Shown: one piece after another, positions 16,937-26,372 of the stretch | Layout: each line of letters opens with the position of its first letter | How positions within the stretch are numbered: position 1 is the stretch's first letter | Assembly: GCA_963710975.1 (NCBI GenBank) | Contig: CAVQCG010000003.1 | Span: 434,001-498,000 of the forward strand | DNA length: 64,000 nucleotides | Direction of reading: 5' to 3' | Source: JBBQXH01 sp963710975 | GTDB lineage: Bacteria; Actinomycetota; Thermoleophilia; Gaiellales; Gaiellaceae | Notes under the pieces: model-generated | What the model saw: the letters and a program-made list of their open reading frames with translations, nothing else | Database searches by the model: none | Told to the model about the DNA's origin: nothing | Translations under genes and position numbers: made by a program

Positions 16937-17952
16937 GAGTCGGACTTCTCAGTCCGGTCTGGTTTCCCGTTCCACCGACCGGCTACGGCGGCATCGAATG
17001 GGTCGTCTCGCTGCTCGCGGACGGACTCGTCGACGCAGGGCACGACGTCACGCTGTTCGCCTCGGGTGAGTCGCAGACGAAGGCGACGCTCGTCTCCGTC
17101 TTCGACAAGGCGCCGTCGGAGCAGATCGGGCTGGCGATGCCGGAGCTTCACCATGCGCTCGCCTGCTACGAGCGCGCCGGCGAGTTCGACGTCGTCAACG
17201 ACCACTCCGGTCTCCCCGCCGCGGCGCTCGGCGGCGCGATCAGCACGCCGGTCGTCCACACGGTTCACGGTCCCCTCGACGGAGATGCCGGGCCGATCTA
17301 CGAGCAGATCGCTCGAGTCTCCCCTCGCGTCGGCCTCATCTCGTTGTCGCTGAACCAGCGCCGTCCGAAGCCCGACCTCCCGTGGGTCGCCAACTGCCCG
17401 AACGCGCTCGATCTCGGGGCGTATCCGGTCAGCCCGCACCGCGGCGACTATCTCCTGTTCCTCGGGCGGCTCTCCGAGGACAAGGGCGCACACCGGGCGA
17501 TCGAGGTCGCGAGGAAGGCCGAGCTGCCGCTGAAGATCGCGGGAAAGATGCGCGAGCCGCTCGAGCGGGAGTACTTCGAGACGCGCGTCCGGCCGAACCT
17601 CGGCTGGGGAATGGAATACCTCGGCGAGGTGTCCCACGACGAGAAGGTCGACCTTCTTCAGAACGCTCGCGTCACGCTCTTCCCGATCGAGTGGGAGGAG
17701 CCGTTCGGGCTCGTCATGATCGAGTCGATGGCCTGCGGCACGCCGGTCGTCGCCACCCGCTTCGGCGCGGTCCCCGAGGTCATCGATCACGGGAGGAGCG
17801 GGCTGATCGTCGACGACGTCGCCGAGATGGTCTCGGCGATCGAGGCCGCCGACGCGCTCGATCCACTCGAATGCCGCCGCTACGTCGAGGAGCGTTTCTC
17901 GGCGCAGCGCATGGTCGCGGACTACGTGGCGGCCTACGAGACGATGCTCTAG
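16933..17952 (+). CDS. Glycosyltransferase family 4 protein
   Basis: This is a 339-residue GT-B glycosyltransferase. The N-terminal domain begins VRVGLLSPVWFPVPPTGYGG, whose glycine-rich loop is typical of GT4 enzymes. The C-terminal donor domain contains FLGRLSEDKGAHRAIEVA and the E-x7-E motif region EWEEPFGLVMIESMACGTPV, then GAVPEVI. The nucleotide-sugar donor cannot be read from sequence. It starts with a GTG that overlaps the debranching-like gene stop and is the last gene of the operon, ending just before a perfect palindromic terminator. Confidence 0.92.
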   Translation: MRVGLLSPVWFPVPPTGYGGIEWVVSLLADGLVDAGHDVTLFASGESQTKATLVSVFDKAPSEQIGLAMPELHHALACYERAGEFDVVNDHSGLPAAALGGAISTPVVHTVHGPLDGDAGPIYEQIARVSPRVGLISLSLNQRRPKPDLPWVANCPNALDLGAYPVSPHRGDYLLFLGRLSEDKGAHRAIEVARKAELPLKIAGKMREPLEREYFETRVRPNLGWGMEYLGEVSHDEKVDLLQNARVTLFPIEWEEPFGLVMIESMACGTPVVATRFGAVPEVIDHGRSGLIVDDVAEMVSAIEAADALDPLECRRYVEERFSAQRMVADYVAAYETML

Positions 17953-17959
17953 AGACACG

Positions 17960-17983
17960 AAGGGCCCGCCGCGGCGGGCCCTT
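17960..17983. terminator. Perfect 24-bp palindrome between convergent genes
   Basis: AAGGGCCCGCCG is followed directly by its complement CGGCGGGCCCTT, giving a 10-bp or longer GC stem closed by a few central bases. It has an A-run on one side and a short T-run on the other. It stands 8 bases after the glycosyltransferase stop and 24 bases after the DUF1269 stop on the opposite strand, so it can terminate both transcripts. Confidence 0.75.
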
Positions 17984-18007
17984 CAGAGTCGTGCGAGATC
18001 AGAAGAG

Positions 18008-18499
18008 CTATGCGGCCTCGCCGTGAAGCTCTTTCTGCAGCTCCGCCTCGGCCTCCTTGCTGAGCGAGGTCTTGAGGACGGTTCCGCCGAACTTGCTGAG
18101 CGCCTCGATCGCCTTGTCGGGCGTGACCTTCTCGACGATCATGAACAGGCAGGACGTGCCGGGCTGCAGCTGCTCGCGCACCTGCTCCTGGAACTCCTTG
18201 TCGATTCCCGACTTCGTGATCTTCCCCATGATCGCGCCGAGGCCGGCGCCGACCGCCAATCCCAGGACCGGGACGAAGAAGAGAAGGCCGAACAGGAAGC
18301 CCCAGAACATGCCCCACGTGGCTCCGACGCCGACGGCATGTTGCGTCGTGGTCGTATGGAACTTCCCATCCGCGTCACGGCGGATAGCCGCAAGGGCGTC
18401 GGGCTCGATCAGCAGGTCGGCTGCGAGGCGTTGGGCCTCCTCGAGCGCCTGCGCGGCTGTCCCCTCGTCGGGATAGCCGATCGCAATCAGATCGGACAT
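18008..18499 (-). CDS. DUF1269-type membrane protein with glycine-zipper helix
   Basis: This 163-residue protein starts MSDLIAIGYPDEGTAAQALE, the alpha/beta N-terminal part of DUF1269 proteins. A hydrophobic hairpin follows at about residues 55-95 (VGATWGMFWGFLFGLLFFVP and VLGLAVGAGLGAIMGK), whose GxxxG spacing is a glycine zipper. The C-terminal part is an alpha/beta tail with FMIVEKVTPDKAIEALSKFG. The function of the family is unknown; a membrane-associated stress role is often guessed. AAGGAG lies six bases before ATG 18499. It is transcribed toward the palindromic terminator. Confidence 0.85.
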   Translation of the reverse strand: MSDLIAIGYPDEGTAAQALEEAQRLAADLLIEPDALAAIRRDADGKFHTTTTQHAVGVGATWGMFWGFLFGLLFFVPVLGLAVGAGLGAIMGKITKSGIDKEFQEQVREQLQPGTSCLFMIVEKVTPDKAIEALSKFGGTVLKTSLSKEAEAELQKELHGEAA

Positions 18500-18565
18500 A
18501 CGTGCTCCTTTCGTCGTACGGGAGTTTCGCGTCAGTCGGGCGGCAGACTACCTGCGTTCGCGCAG

Positions 18566-20108
18566 TCAGTGGCGGAAATGGCGCCGGTGGGTGAAGACCA
18601 TCGCGGCACCCGCGCGCTCGACCGTCTCGACGACCTCTCCGTCGCGTTTCGACCCGCCCGGCTGGATGATCGCGCCGACCCCGGCCTCGAGGGCGAGCAG
18701 CGGCCCGTCGGGGAACGGGAAGAACGCGTCCGACGCCAGAACCGCGCCCTTGAGATCGTGCCCGTGCTCGCGTGCCTTTTCGACCGCGATCCGGACAGCG
18801 TCGACACGGCTCATCTGGCCCGAGCCGACGCCGATCGTGGCGAGATCGTTCGCGATGACGATGGCGTTCGACGTGACGTGCTTGACGACGCGCCAGGCGA
18901 GCGTCAGGTCACCCCAGGCGCGCTCGGAGGGTTGGGAGGCCGTGACGACCTCCATCGACTCGCGTTCCTCGAGCGCCGAGTCGGCGTCCTGGACGAGCAT
19001 GCCGCCAGGCACCCGCCGGTAGTCTCGCTCCCCGGCGACGGCGAACCGGTTCTCACGGTTGACGAGGATGCGGGTGGACGGCTTCTCGCGCAGCAACGCC
19101 AGGGCGTCGTCGTCGAAGTCCGGTGCGAGGAGCACCTCGATGAACTGCTCGACGAGCCGCGCTGCGAGCTGCTCGTCGACGACTCGATTCAGGACGACGA
19201 TTCCGCCGTAGGCAGACACCGGGTCTGACGCGAGCGCCTTCGCGTATGCCTCGACGAGTGAGGCGGCGACGGCGCAGCCGCATGGGTTCGCGTGCTTGAC
19301 GATCACGCAGGCGGGGAGGGAGAAGGCCTCGAGCAGGGTGCGCGCCGCGGCCAGGTCGTTCAGGTTGTTGAAGGACAGCTCCCGGCCCGAGACCTGCTCG
19401 ACGTTCGAGAGCAGGTGGCGCGGCGCGCCGATCTCGCTGTAGTAGGCGGCCCGCTGATGGGGGTTCTCGCCGTATGTCGAGTTCGAGCTCCTTCCTGAGC
19501 GGAAGGACCAGCCGGTCCGGAAACGCCTCTCGCTCGCCGAACCAGCGTGTGATCGAGGCCTCGTACGCCGCAGTGTGGGCGAACGCCTCGGCGGCCAGCG
19601 CCCGGCGGCTCGCCCGCGGGAGGTCGCCCTTCTCCTGGATCTCCGCGAGAACCTGGCCGTACTGGGACGGTGAGCAGAGTGGAACGACGTCGACGAAGCT
19701 CTTCGCGGCCGCTCGCAGCATCGCGGGCCCGCCGATGTCGATCATCTCGACAGCGTCTTCCTCCCGGGTGTCCTTCTGCCACGCGACCTGATCGAACGGG
19801 TAGAGATTGACGCAGACGAGGTCGATGGGCTCGATCCCATGCTCGGTGAGCGCCGCCAGGTCGTCCTCACGGTCCCGCCGAGCGAGGATTCCGGCGTGGA
19901 TCTTTGGGTGGAGGGTCTTCACCCTCCCACCGAGGAGCTCGGGGAAGTCGGTCACCATCTCGACGCGCGTCACGTCGAGCCCGAGCCGCTCGAGCTCGGC
20001 GGCCGTTCCCCCGCTTGCAAGGATCTCGACCCCGAGGTCGATGAGACCGCGCGCCAGCTCGTCGAGCCCTGCCTTGTCGTAGACCGAGAGAAGGGCGTGG
20101 CGAATCAT
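18566..20108 (-). CDS. purH: Bifunctional AICAR formyltransferase / IMP cyclohydrolase (one frameshift near 19475)
   Basis: PurH performs the last two steps of de novo IMP synthesis. Repaired, it has about 513 residues, the normal length. The N-terminal IMP cyclohydrolase domain has LLSVYDKAGL, LASGGTAAELE, VTDFPELLGGRVKTLHPKIH and VCVNLYPF. The C-terminal transformylase domain has VKHANPCGCAVA, SDPVSAYGGIVVLNR, SDAFFPFPDG and the terminal RRHFRH. The frame breaks just at the domain linker: KELELD in the first frame, then YGENPHQRAAYYSEI one base later (extra base about 19475). An unrepaired reading would make only the cyclohydrolase half. ATG 20108 overlaps the purN stop. Confidence 0.94.
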
Positions 20109-20665
20109 TCGGGCGAACGTAAACGCTCGCCGAGCAGTTGTCGAGCCGCGCGCGGGAGAAGGCGGTGCTCGACGACGTGCAGGCGCTCGAGCAGCGAGGT
20201 GATCGTGTCGCCGGCCAGGATCGGCACCGGCTCCTGCATGATCACCGGCCCGGTGTCGATCCCCTCGTCGACTTCGTGAACCGTTACGCCGGTCTCCGCA
20301 ACGCCCGCCGCGAGCGCGTCCGCAACCGCGTGCGTACCGGGGAATGCAGGCAGGAGCGACGGGTGCACGTTGATGACGCGGTGCGGGAACCTGTCCAGGA
20401 ACTCCGTCGTCAGGAGGTGCATGTAGCCCGCGCAGACGATGAGTCGGGCGCCGTGGCCCGCGAGCCAGTCCGCCATGGCCCGATCGCGCTCGCGACGTGT
20501 CGGGTACGAGTCCAGCGCGAACACGGCCGTCGGGATCCCGGCGCGCCCGGCGCGATCGAGGGCGGGGACGCCGGCGACATTGCTGGCAACCGCGCAGACG
20601 GGAAGCTCGTCGTCGATCAGCGCCTGGAGGTTCGTCCCGGCGCCCGAGACGAGAACGCCGATCAA
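20105..20665 (-). CDS. purN: Phosphoribosylglycinamide formyltransferase
   Basis: This 186-residue GAR transformylase carries out step 3 of purine synthesis using 10-formyltetrahydrofolate. The N-terminal IGVLVSGAGTNLQALID loop binds the phosphate. VICAGYMHLL-like residues (LIVCAGYMHLLTTEFL) and INVHPSLLPAFPGTHA hold the catalytic Asn-x-His. TVHEVDEGIDTGPVIMQ carries the catalytic aspartate. The gene is coupled by four-base overlaps to purM before it and purH after it. Confidence 0.96.
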   Translation of the reverse strand: MIGVLVSGAGTNLQALIDDELPVCAVASNVAGVPALDRAGRAGIPTAVFALDSYPTRRERDRAMADWLAGHGARLIVCAGYMHLLTTEFLDRFPHRVINVHPSLLPAFPGTHAVADALAAGVAETGVTVHEVDEGIDTGPVIMQEPVPILAGDTITSLLERLHVVEHRLLPRAARQLLGERLRSPE

Positions 20666-21618
20666 GGGTCCGCGAAGACGACGCCTGTCACCCCGGCCTG
20701 GACTCGCCCGATCAGCTGGGCGCCCGAATTCTCCGCGTCTGCGGCGGGGACGACGGCGCAGTAGCCGATGCCGAGGTTGAAGACCCGGCGCTGCTCGTCC
20801 TCCGGAACACCCTTCTCGTCGAGCCAGCCGAACACCGCCGGCCGCTTCCAGCTACCGGGATCGACGACCGCGCCAAGGCCCTCTGGGAGGACGCGGGCGA
20901 GGTTTCCGGGGATTCCTCCACCCGTGATGTGTGCGAGCGCGCGCACGTCGCAGCGTTCGCGAAGGGCGCGAATCTCGCCGAGGTAGAGGCGGGTCGGCGG
21001 CAGGAGGAGATCGGGGTCGAAGTCATCGTCGTCGAGCAGCTGCCGCACGAGCGAGAAGCCGTTCGCATGCAGGCCCGCAGATGTCAGGCCGAGGACGACG
21101 TCGCCGTCCTCGACCCGCGCCCCGTCGATCAGCCGCTCGCGCGTGACGAGGCCGACGCAGGTGCCTGCGAAGTCGATCTCCTCCTCCCGGTAGACGCCCG
21201 GCATCTCGGCGCTCTCGCCGCCGAGGATCGCGCATCCTGCCTTGCGGCAGACAGCGGCGACTCCCTCGACCAGCTGGACGACCTGGTCGAGCTCGAGCCG
21301 GTGGGCGGCGACATAGTCGAGGAAGAACAGCGGGTCGGCGCCCGTCGTGAGGACGTCGTTGATGCAGTGCGCGGCGAGGTCGGCGCCCGCCCAGTCGAGC
21401 CGCCCGGCTCGGCGCTGGAGGACGATCTTCGTCCCCACGCCGTCGGTCGATGCGACGAGCAGGCGGCTCTCGTCGAGCGCGTAGATCCCGGCGAAGCCAC
21501 CGAGACCACCGACCACCGGGGCTGTGCGGGTGGATTCGACCGACGCACCGAGGCGCCCGACGAGCGCCTCGGCCGTCGCCAGCGACACACCCGACCGCGC
21601 GTAGGTGTTCTCTCCCAC
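20662..21618 (-). CDS. purM: Phosphoribosylformylglycinamidine cyclo-ligase (AIR synthetase)
   Basis: This 318-residue ATP-dependent PurM carries out step 5 of purine synthesis. Motifs include GGFAGIYAL, LLVASTDGVGTKI (residues about 54-66), HCINDVLTTGADPLFFLDY, AILGGESAEMPGVY and HITGGGIPGNLARVLP, all diagnostic of AIR synthetase. It is the first gene of a compact purM-purN-purH operon and divergent from a PucR regulator, with 55 bases between the starts. I see no purine riboswitch or clear operator in that gap. Confidence 0.97.
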   Translation of the reverse strand: MGENTYARSGVSLATAEALVGRLGASVESTRTAPVVGGLGGFAGIYALDESRLLVASTDGVGTKIVLQRRAGRLDWAGADLAAHCINDVLTTGADPLFFLDYVAAHRLELDQVVQLVEGVAAVCRKAGCAILGGESAEMPGVYREEEIDFAGTCVGLVTRERLIDGARVEDGDVVLGLTSAGLHANGFSLVRQLLDDDDFDPDLLLPPTRLYLGEIRALRERCDVRALAHITGGGIPGNLARVLPEGLGAVVDPGSWKRPAVFGWLDEKGVPEDEQRRVFNLGIGYCAVVPAADAENSGAQLIGRVQAGVTGVVFADP

Positions 21619-21673
21619 CGGGCGTATCCTAACCGCCTCTGATTCGACATCGTGTATAACCCGGCAAGCTCCG

Positions 21674-23128
21674 ATGCTTACCGTTCAGGACATCGTGGCG
21701 ATGCCCTCGCTGGGGCTACGTGCCGTCGCGGGCGCCGAGGGCCTCGCGAGCGAGATCCGCTGGCTGCACGCGTCCGAGCTTGCGGATCCGACGCCCTGGA
21801 TGAGTGGAGGCGAGCTTCTGCTGACGACCGGGCTCGCGGTCGGCGCCAGCGCGAAGAGCCAGAAGGCCTATCTCCGGCTGCTTGTCGAGCACGAGGTCGC
21901 GGGCCTCGGCTTTGGGCTTGGCTTCGGGCACGACGAGGTGCCCGAAGCGATTTCCGCGGAAGCCGATCGCCTTGGCTTTCCGGTGCTTGCGGTTCCCTAC
22001 GAGGTGCCGTTCATCGCGATCTCGAAGGCGGTCTTCTCCCATCTCGCGAACGAGCAGCTCGAGATCGTCACCCAGGCGCTCGAGGTGCACGAGCGCCTCG
22101 CGCAGGCGATCGTCCACGGGCGCGGGTTGCAGCCACTGCTCGCAGTCCTCTGCAACCACCTCGGATGCAGCCTGTCGCTCGTCGACGAGGGGGGACGCGT
22201 CCTCGCGGAGAGGCACGCTCGCAAGCGGCTGTCCTTCGACCGCGCGCTCGAGCTTCCCGTCGTCGCGGACGACGAGATGGCGACGCTGCGGGCGGTGCGC
22301 GAAGGCACCGAGTTCGGTGAGTACGACCTCCTCGTTCTCCATCACGGCCAGACCGCGCTCGCCTTCGAGCTGTCGAAACGCCATGCCGTGTCCGCCGCCG
22401 AGCTTCGTCTGGCCGGCGACCTGCTCGAGGATCTGGAGCACGAACGGCTCGACGACCGGGAGACCGCGCGGCGCATGGCCGCCTTCGGGCTCGAGCCGTC
22501 CCGTGAATACGCAGCCCTGCTCGCCATCCCGACGAACGGCCTGACCGGCGAGCGGCTCCGCCTGTCGGTGTCGCGCGAGCTTGACAGGCGTGCCGTGCGC
22601 TACCTGTCGACGGCCAGGCGCGAGAAGGCTGCCTTCCTCGTCGAGGCCGCGAGCGAGGAGGCGGTGCTCGCGCTTGCTCGGAGGATCGTCGACGGCGAGC
22701 CGGGCGCGCGCGTCAGCATCGGTCGACCTGCTCACGGGCGAGCGCTGGGCAGGAGCCTCCTCGAGGCGCGGGCGGCGCTCGACGCATCGACGCTCGCGGT
22801 GGCCTCCTACCACGATCTCGGGTCGCTCGAGCTGCTCCTCAACCTTCCCGATGCCGCCCTCGACGCGTTCGTCGATCGCGTTCTCGGGGAGGCCGCCGAC
22901 AATGCCTGGCTCGTCGAGTCCCTCACCGCACTCCTCGACTCCGGCTGCCGCTGGAGCGAGGCGGCCGAGCATCTCGGCGTTCACAGGCACACCCTCCGGT
23001 ACCGGATGGAGCGGCTGCGCGAGCAGACGGGGCGGCACCCGGACGTGCCCGAGCAGCGGATGGAGCTCTGGCTTGCCGTGAAGGCGAATCAGGCGCTCCA
23101 GGCGCGGCGCGAGCGCATTCCGTCCTGA
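21674..23128 (+). CDS. PucR family transcriptional regulator
   Basis: This 484-residue regulator has the standard PucR architecture. An N-terminal purine-catabolism regulator-like domain (MLTVQDIVAMPSLGLRAVAG, then ELLLTTGLAVG) covers residues 1-125. A GGDEF-like middle follows (about 270-400), and a C-terminal PucR HTH_30 domain reads DSGCRWSEAAEHLGVHRHTLRYRMERL at about 433-460. Relatives control purine or amino-acid catabolism, often of neighbouring genes. I prefer ATG 21674 because the family begins at this MLTVQDI. The downstream MFS gene, 22 bases away, is the likely target or partner. Confidence 0.92.
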   Translation: MLTVQDIVAMPSLGLRAVAGAEGLASEIRWLHASELADPTPWMSGGELLLTTGLAVGASAKSQKAYLRLLVEHEVAGLGFGLGFGHDEVPEAISAEADRLGFPVLAVPYEVPFIAISKAVFSHLANEQLEIVTQALEVHERLAQAIVHGRGLQPLLAVLCNHLGCSLSLVDEGGRVLAERHARKRLSFDRALELPVVADDEMATLRAVREGTEFGEYDLLVLHHGQTALAFELSKRHAVSAAELRLAGDLLEDLEHERLDDRETARRMAAFGLEPSREYAALLAIPTNGLTGERLRLSVSRELDRRAVRYLSTARREKAAFLVEAASEEAVLALARRIVDGEPGARVSIGRPAHGRALGRSLLEARAALDASTLAVASYHDLGSLELLLNLPDAALDAFVDRVLGEAADNAWLVESLTALLDSGCRWSEAAEHLGVHRHTLRYRMERLREQTGRHPDVPEQRMELWLAVKANQALQARRERIPS

Positions 23129-23150
23129 CTCATACTGGAGCCCGGGTGCT

Positions 23151-24278
23151 GTGAGAAGCGGACGATTTGCCTACGCGGCCTTTCTCGCCCTCGGGGTCCT
23201 CGACGCAGTCGGGTACGGGATGATCGGTCCCATCGTTCCCGCCATCTCAGTGGCGACCGGAGCAGGGCCGGCGGCGGCGGGTGCTCTCGTCGCCGCGTTC
23301 GGCGTGGGGATGGTGATGGGGTTCTACCCCGCCGGATACGGCGTCCGGCGATTCGGCGCCGCGACGGTTCTTGCCGTCTCGCTCGTCGTGGTCGCCCTCG
23401 GAGCGGCCCTATTCCTTCTCCCGGCGAGCCTGCCTGCGTACTTCGCTGCGCGGTTCCTCATGGGTCTCGGCTCGGGCGGTCTCTGGATCGGCATCTCACT
23501 CGGCGTAGTCGAGCGCTGGCCGGGTGGTGAGTACAGGCGGCTTGCCGGCGTGATGGCGGTCTACTCGGCCGGTGCGATCGGTGGGCCTGCGCTCGCCGCA
23601 ATCGGAGGAATCCACGAGCCCTTCGCCGTCTACCTCGGCTTCGTCGCTCTCGGCGGCAGCGCCCTGCTCCTGATCGGCGCCCCGCACCGGCACGCACCGG
23701 CGTTCATGTCGGATAGGACGGTTCTTCGTACGCCCGGCTTCGCCGTCTCGGCTGCCGCGATCTCGCTTGTCTCCGTCACGATCGGGACACTCGACGGTGT
23801 CCTTCCGCTGCACTTCGACGATCGTCTCGGACAGACCGGAATCGCGGCGCTCTACGCGGGAGCGGGTGTGGTCATCGCGATCTTCTCGATCGTCGGGGCC
23901 CGGCTCGCGATGGTGCGCGCGGTCGTTGCCGGAACGGTGCTCCAGGTCGTCGGCATCGCCCTGGCGGGGGCAACCGGCCAGGTGTGGTGGTGGGTCCTCT
24001 CCCTCGGTCTCGCGGCGATCGGGTTCGGGCTCGATCAGACCGGCTCGCTGGGCTATCTCCTCGATGCCGTCGGGCCCGACCGGATGATCCTTGCGATGGT
24101 CGTCTGGTCGCAGCTCTTCGCGATCGGCTATCTCATCGGCCCCGCTCTCGGAGGGATCGTTGCCGCGACCCTCGGCTATTCGGCCATCGGCCTCGTGCCC
24201 CTTGCGTTCGGGATCCTGGTGTTCGTTGCGCTCGCCCGAATGCCGGCGCGGGTCGAGCCGGTCACGCCACCGGCGTGA
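23151..24278 (+). CDS. MFS transporter
   Basis: This 375-residue major facilitator has about twelve helices. Helix 1 reads YAAFLALGVLDAVGYGMIGP; the motif A position is PAGYGVRRFGA; helix 4 has ARFLMGLGSGGLWIGISLG. The N-terminal GMIGPIVPAIS resembles sugar or drug exporters of the DHA1 group. The start is GTG 23151. It probably shares a transcript with the PucR gene. Its last codons overlap the 3' end of the TMADH-like gene on the other strand by 17 bases. Confidence 0.88.
   Translation: MRSGRFAYAAFLALGVLDAVGYGMIGPIVPAISVATGAGPAAAGALVAAFGVGMVMGFYPAGYGVRRFGAATVLAVSLVVVALGAALFLLPASLPAYFAARFLMGLGSGGLWIGISLGVVERWPGGEYRRLAGVMAVYSAGAIGGPALAAIGGIHEPFAVYLGFVALGGSALLLIGAPHRHAPAFMSDRTVLRTPGFAVSAAAISLVSVTIGTLDGVLPLHFDDRLGQTGIAALYAGAGVVIAIFSIVGARLAMVRAVVAGTVLQVVGIALAGATGQVWWWVLSLGLAAIGFGLDQTGSLGYLLDAVGPDRMILAMVVWSQLFAIGYLIGPALGGIVAATLGYSAIGLVPLAFGILVFVALARMPARVEPVTPPA
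24262..24278. terminator. Hairpin made of two overlapping convergent gene ends
   Basis: TCACGCC, loop ACC and GGCGTGA form a perfect 7-bp stem in which TGA ends the MFS gene and the complementary TCA ends the reverse gene. It has the same design as the hairpin at 819-837. There is no T-run, so the terminator role is inferred from position and symmetry. Confidence 0.4.
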
Positions 24279-26350
24279 GCACCATTCGCTCCCGCTTGAA
24301 CGGGAGTGGGACGGCCGGGTTCTCGGAGTCGATCTCGCGCGCGAGGCGGTGGCCGTCGAAGATCGCGTCCGCGATGATCCGCGGCGAGACGCAGTCGCCG
24401 GCTCGGTGGACCGCCTCGATGCCCTGCTCCGCGAGCGCGGCCGGGTCACTCTTCAGGTCGAGGTACAGCGCTTCGTTCGAGAGTCGCTGTGTGACCAGGA
24501 CGACTCCGTCGACCTCGAGAGCGAACGACTCACCGAACTCGTCGGATCCCGCAACTCCCGCGGTCTCGATCTGCTCGAGGGTGACACCGCGGTGCATGCA
24601 GACCCCGACGTCATGGAGCCGTTGACGGAGCATCGGCCCCTCGAGCGTCTCGTCGCAGACGAGCGCGATCTGATCGTTGAGGGTGACGAGCTCGACATCG
24701 AACCCTTCGAGGGCGAGGAGCTCGGCAAGGCCCGCCGCCATGAAGTAGCCCTCGCCGTCGTAGACGACGACGCGGTTGCCCGGTGGGCGCTTGCCCGTCG
24801 ACCATCACCTGCTCGGGCGTCAAGACGTGAGGGAGCGACGCATCGGCTCCGGGGATCGGCGCGTGCGTGACGGCGTTCAGCCCGTCGCCGGACCAGCGTG
24901 ATCCGGTCGTGCAGACGACGATCTCGGCCCCGTACTCCCGCACGGCCGTGGCGTCGAGCTCGACACCGGTGAGCACCTCGACGTTCTTCAGCTTCTCGAG
25001 CTGGATCCGCCGCCAGTTGAGTACGCGACCCCACTCTCCGAGGCCGGGGAGATTCGGGATCCAGCGCATCACTCCGCCGATCTCGGCCTCGGCTTCGACG
25101 AGGTGGACGCGGCGCATTCCGCGTTTCCCGAGGACGATCGCGCACTCCATCCCGGCGGGGCCGGATCCGACGACCAGCACGTCACGGTCGCGGTTCGCGG
25201 CCGGCTCGAAACGCTCGGGATGCCAGCCGCGCCGGTATTCCTCGCCGGCCGTTGCGTTCTGGGTGCAGCCCATGTGATTGCCGGTCTCCGACTTCGAGAC
25301 GCAGACGTTGCAGCCGATGCACTCCCGGATTTCCCCGTAGCGTCCCTCCTCGACCTTCTGCGGCAGGAACGGATCGGCAATCGAAGGCCGGGCAGCACCG
25401 ATCAGGTCGAGCGCCCCGCTCGCGATGACCTCGGCCATCCGGTCGGGGTTCGTGAAGCGACCGACTCCGACGATGGGCTTGGACGTCGCCTCGCGAACCC
25501 GTCCGGTCCATTCGAGCTGGTAGCCCTCCGCGAAGAACCGGGAGACGCCCGAGTCCTTCGACCACTCGGCGATCGAGCCGACGTTGACGTCCCAGAGGTC
25601 GACGAGGTGGTCGGCGAGCCGGACGAACGCCAGTCCCTCGTCGAGCTCGACGCCCGCCGGCCCGAGGGCGTCGACACAGGTGCGAACGGCGATCGCACAG
25701 TCGTCGCCGACGGCCTCGCGCACGAGCTCGAGGGTCTCGAGCCAGAAGCGTGCGCGGTTCTCGAGCGAGCCGCCGTACTCGTCGGTCCGCTTGTTGTAGA
25801 AGGGCGAGAGGAACTGCAGCAGCAGGTAGCTGTGCCCGCCGTAGACGTAGACGATGTCGAACCCGACCGAGCGGGCCTGGCGGGCCGCTCGCACCCAGTC
25901 GGCCTGGACGCGGCGGATGTCGTCCGGCTCCATCGCCTTCGGCACGATGACCGGATGCAGGTCACTCGCGAGCTGCGAAGGGGCGATGCCGTGCCACCGT
26001 GAGGCACGCCGCTCCGCGTGGCCGCCCGAATGCGTGAGCTCGATTCCGGCAAGCGCGCCGTGCTCGTGAACCGCCTCTGCCATCACGGCCAGGTTGGCCA
26101 TGTCGTCGTCGTCGAGGAGCTGCGCCGAGATGTACGGGGACTCGTCGGAATCCGGCGACACGGGCGCGTACTCCGTGCAGACCGCCGCCCAGCCCCCTTC
26201 CGCCTTCATCCCTCGGTGTGCCGCCTGCGAGCCGGGCTTCTCGGTGCCGTAGCCGGTGCAGTGCGGAACCTGGTAGAAGCGGTTCCGGAGCGTCTTCGGC
26301 CCGATGCGAACCGGCTCGAAGAGGATGTCGTGTCGGGGATCGCGGGCGAT
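24262..26350 (-). CDS. Trimethylamine/dimethylamine dehydrogenase-family flavoprotein (ATC start position, one frameshift near 24793)
   Basis: Repaired, this is an iron-sulfur flavoprotein of about 695 residues related to trimethylamine dehydrogenase, dimethylamine dehydrogenase and histamine dehydrogenase. It has an OYE-type FMN barrel (1-380), a 4Fe-4S site CIGCNVC plus Cys 12 residues on, and a C-terminal FAD/NAD-like Rossmann pair (VVGSGPAGMECAIVLGKRG). Counted from the residue after the start, Cys30 in RFYQVPHCTGYG matches the 6-S-cysteinyl-FMN cysteine, and Tyr60, the YVYGGHSY pair and AEW-x2-D of the amine site are kept. The aromatic residue four after the third cluster cysteine is Ser rather than Trp. 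Family alignment places the start at 26350, where the codon is ATC, and an in-frame TAG lies four codons upstream. Near 24793 one extra base separates VMVDG from KRPPGNRVVVYDG. The native substrate is probably an amine, not proven. Confidence 0.88.
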
Positions 26351-26372
26351 CGCGCGATTCTAGAGGCTGCCT

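Noticed and set aside
21619..21673. Purine riboswitch or PurR box before purM.
   Set aside because: The 55-base gap is too short for the aptamer and shows no conserved core or palindrome.
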